DNA of 5,829 bases, from positions 1-5,829 of the forward strand of contig CAJOPQ010000050.1 of NCBI GenBank assembly GCA_905236445.1, in the 5' to 3' direction. The notes below the pieces were generated by a model that was given only the letters and a program-made list of their open reading frames with translations, was not told the DNA's origin and did no database searches. The translations under genes were made by a program, and so were the position numbers. The stretch's first letter is position 1. Each line of letters begins with the position of its first letter. Of the stretch, positions 5,137 to 5,829 are shown piece after piece. The DNA is from an uncultured Clostridia bacterium (GTDB lineage: Bacteria; Bacillota; Clostridia; Christensenellales; UBA1242).

Positions 5137-5151
5137 TCTGTTTCTTTTTTT
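5111..5151 (+). terminator. Rho-independent terminator overlapping the end of the CrtO-like gene
   Basis: AGAAACAG (5111-5118) pairs with CTGTTTCT (5138-5145), extendable with G-U pairs, with a 19-nt loop and a T-run to 5151. The left arm lies within the coding sequence, before the stop at 5134-5136. The large loop makes it weaker than the others. Confidence 0.65.
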
Positions 5152-5233
5152 AAGTAAAAATGTCTCAATATTTATAGACTTTTAATTCAAATTTTGTTAT
5201 TATTTCTTTGTAAATTATATAGAGGTGTAAAAA

Positions 5234-5829
5234 ATGGATATTTTTTCTAGATTACAAGTTTTGGATTGGAATCCTGGAGTGTGGAAATTAATTGTTAGAC
5301 TTCTGTTGGCTGCACTGGCTGGATTTTTGTTGGGATTGGAACGCAGTTCTCGAGCCAAAGATGCAGGTGTAAGAACGCAGACAATGATCTGTGTTACAGG
5401 AGCATTATTAACGATAATTTCGAAGTATGCTTTCTATGAAATGCTTGGGATTGAAGGTGTAGAACATGATGTTTCAAGGGTTGCTAGCACTATTATAACT
5501 GGATTAAGTTTCTTAGGTGCTGGTATGCTACTATTCAAGAGAACAAGTGTCAAAGGTTTAACAACTGCTTCTTGTATATGCATGAATGTCGCAATAGGCA
5601 TGGCTTTTGGATCGGGCATGCTAGTTATTGGTGGTGTTGCTACAATTATTGCACTTGCAATTCAATTGTTGCTTCATACGAAGTTTAAGATTTTTAAATC
5701 TAAGAAAGAAATAGAGATTAGGGTACAATTTGAAATATCCGACGGATATATTGAGGAGTTTAAGCAAAAGTATAACGTAGAGCATTTTGTACAATTTAAG
5801 ACAACTAGAAGTGAAGACAAAATGATAGC
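5234..5829 (+). CDS. MgtC/SapB family membrane protein, N-terminal part (runs off window)
   Basis: First 198 residues of a protein cut by the right edge. Residues 15-150 form the MgtC/SapB membrane domain: AGFLLGLERSSR (29-40), GVRTQTMICVTGALLTIIS (45-63), DVSRVASTIITGLSFLGAGM (79-98) and TSVKGLTTASCICMNVAIGMAFGSG (104-128) follow the family order (GxxxGxER, GxRT, DPSR...GIGFLGAG, VxGLTTAA). About four membrane helices are expected. After residue 157 a charged soluble domain begins, consistent with the regulatory C-terminal domain of longer members. Family members affect Mg2+ adaptation, membrane potential or, in pathogens, F-type ATP synthase and Pho signalling, so the exact role here is open. 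In the D(P)SR motif Val replaces Pro. The start has AGAGGTG (5221-5227) 6 nt upstream. The 97-nt gap before it shows no promoter I would defend. Confidence 0.9.
   Translation, partial: MDIFSRLQVLDWNPGVWKLIVRLLLAALAGFLLGLERSSRAKDAGVRTQTMICVTGALLTIISKYAFYEMLGIEGVEHDVSRVASTIITGLSFLGAGMLLFKRTSVKGLTTASCICMNVAIGMAFGSGMLVIGGVATIIALAIQLLLHTKFKIFKSKKEIEIRVQFEISDGYIEEFKQKYNVEHFVQFKTTRSEDKMI

Noticed and set aside
5194..5221. TTGTTA-16-TATATA as promoter of the MgtC-family gene
   Set aside because: The -10 would run into the ribosome binding site and the transcript would start after it, leaving the gene without its Shine-Dalgarno.

Overview
The window is AT-rich DNA with short intergenic gaps, AGAGGTG/AGGAGG-type ribosome binding sites, near-consensus sigma-A type promoters and U-tailed hairpin terminators. 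TGG is used for Trp and no in-frame TGA is read through, so the standard code applies. Together with the gene set (NifU-like protein plus GGGtGRT protein, TspO, a CrtO-like membrane protein, MgtC), this points to a low-GC Bacillota, most likely an anaerobic clostridial lineage. This is inference from content; there is no rRNA or other taxonomic marker.

Layout: (1) 1-87, minus strand, the first 29 residues of a probable MazG-like nucleotide pyrophosphohydrolase that seems to start at a non-canonical ATT codon. (2) 287-1981, plus strand, a two-gene operon with promoter and terminator: a divergent NifU/IscU-type Fe-S scaffold protein followed 3 nt later by a GGGtGRT-family protein of unknown function. 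(3) 2109-2657, a 182-residue unrecognised protein on its own transcription unit. (4) 2941-3405, a TspO/MBR membrane protein, convergent with (5) 3460-3588 on the minus strand, a 42-residue protein with 10 cysteines; the two share a bidirectional terminator. (6) 3759-4385, a metallo-beta-lactamase-fold hydrolase of the glyoxalase II-like type. (7) 4537-5136, a membrane protein resembling the CrtO acyltransferase family. (8) 5234 to the window end, the N-terminal 198 residues of an MgtC/SapB-family membrane protein.

Most genes are single transcription units separated by terminators, so this is mainly a stretch of unrelated housekeeping and accessory genes. The NifU-like/GGGtGRT pair is the exception: tight coupling suggests the two products work together, possibly with the GGGtGRT protein receiving or helping to build a metal centre. 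The items most worth following are this pair, the 42-residue Cys-rich protein, and the ATT start. I see no CRISPR array, insertion sequence, tRNA, rRNA or phage module.
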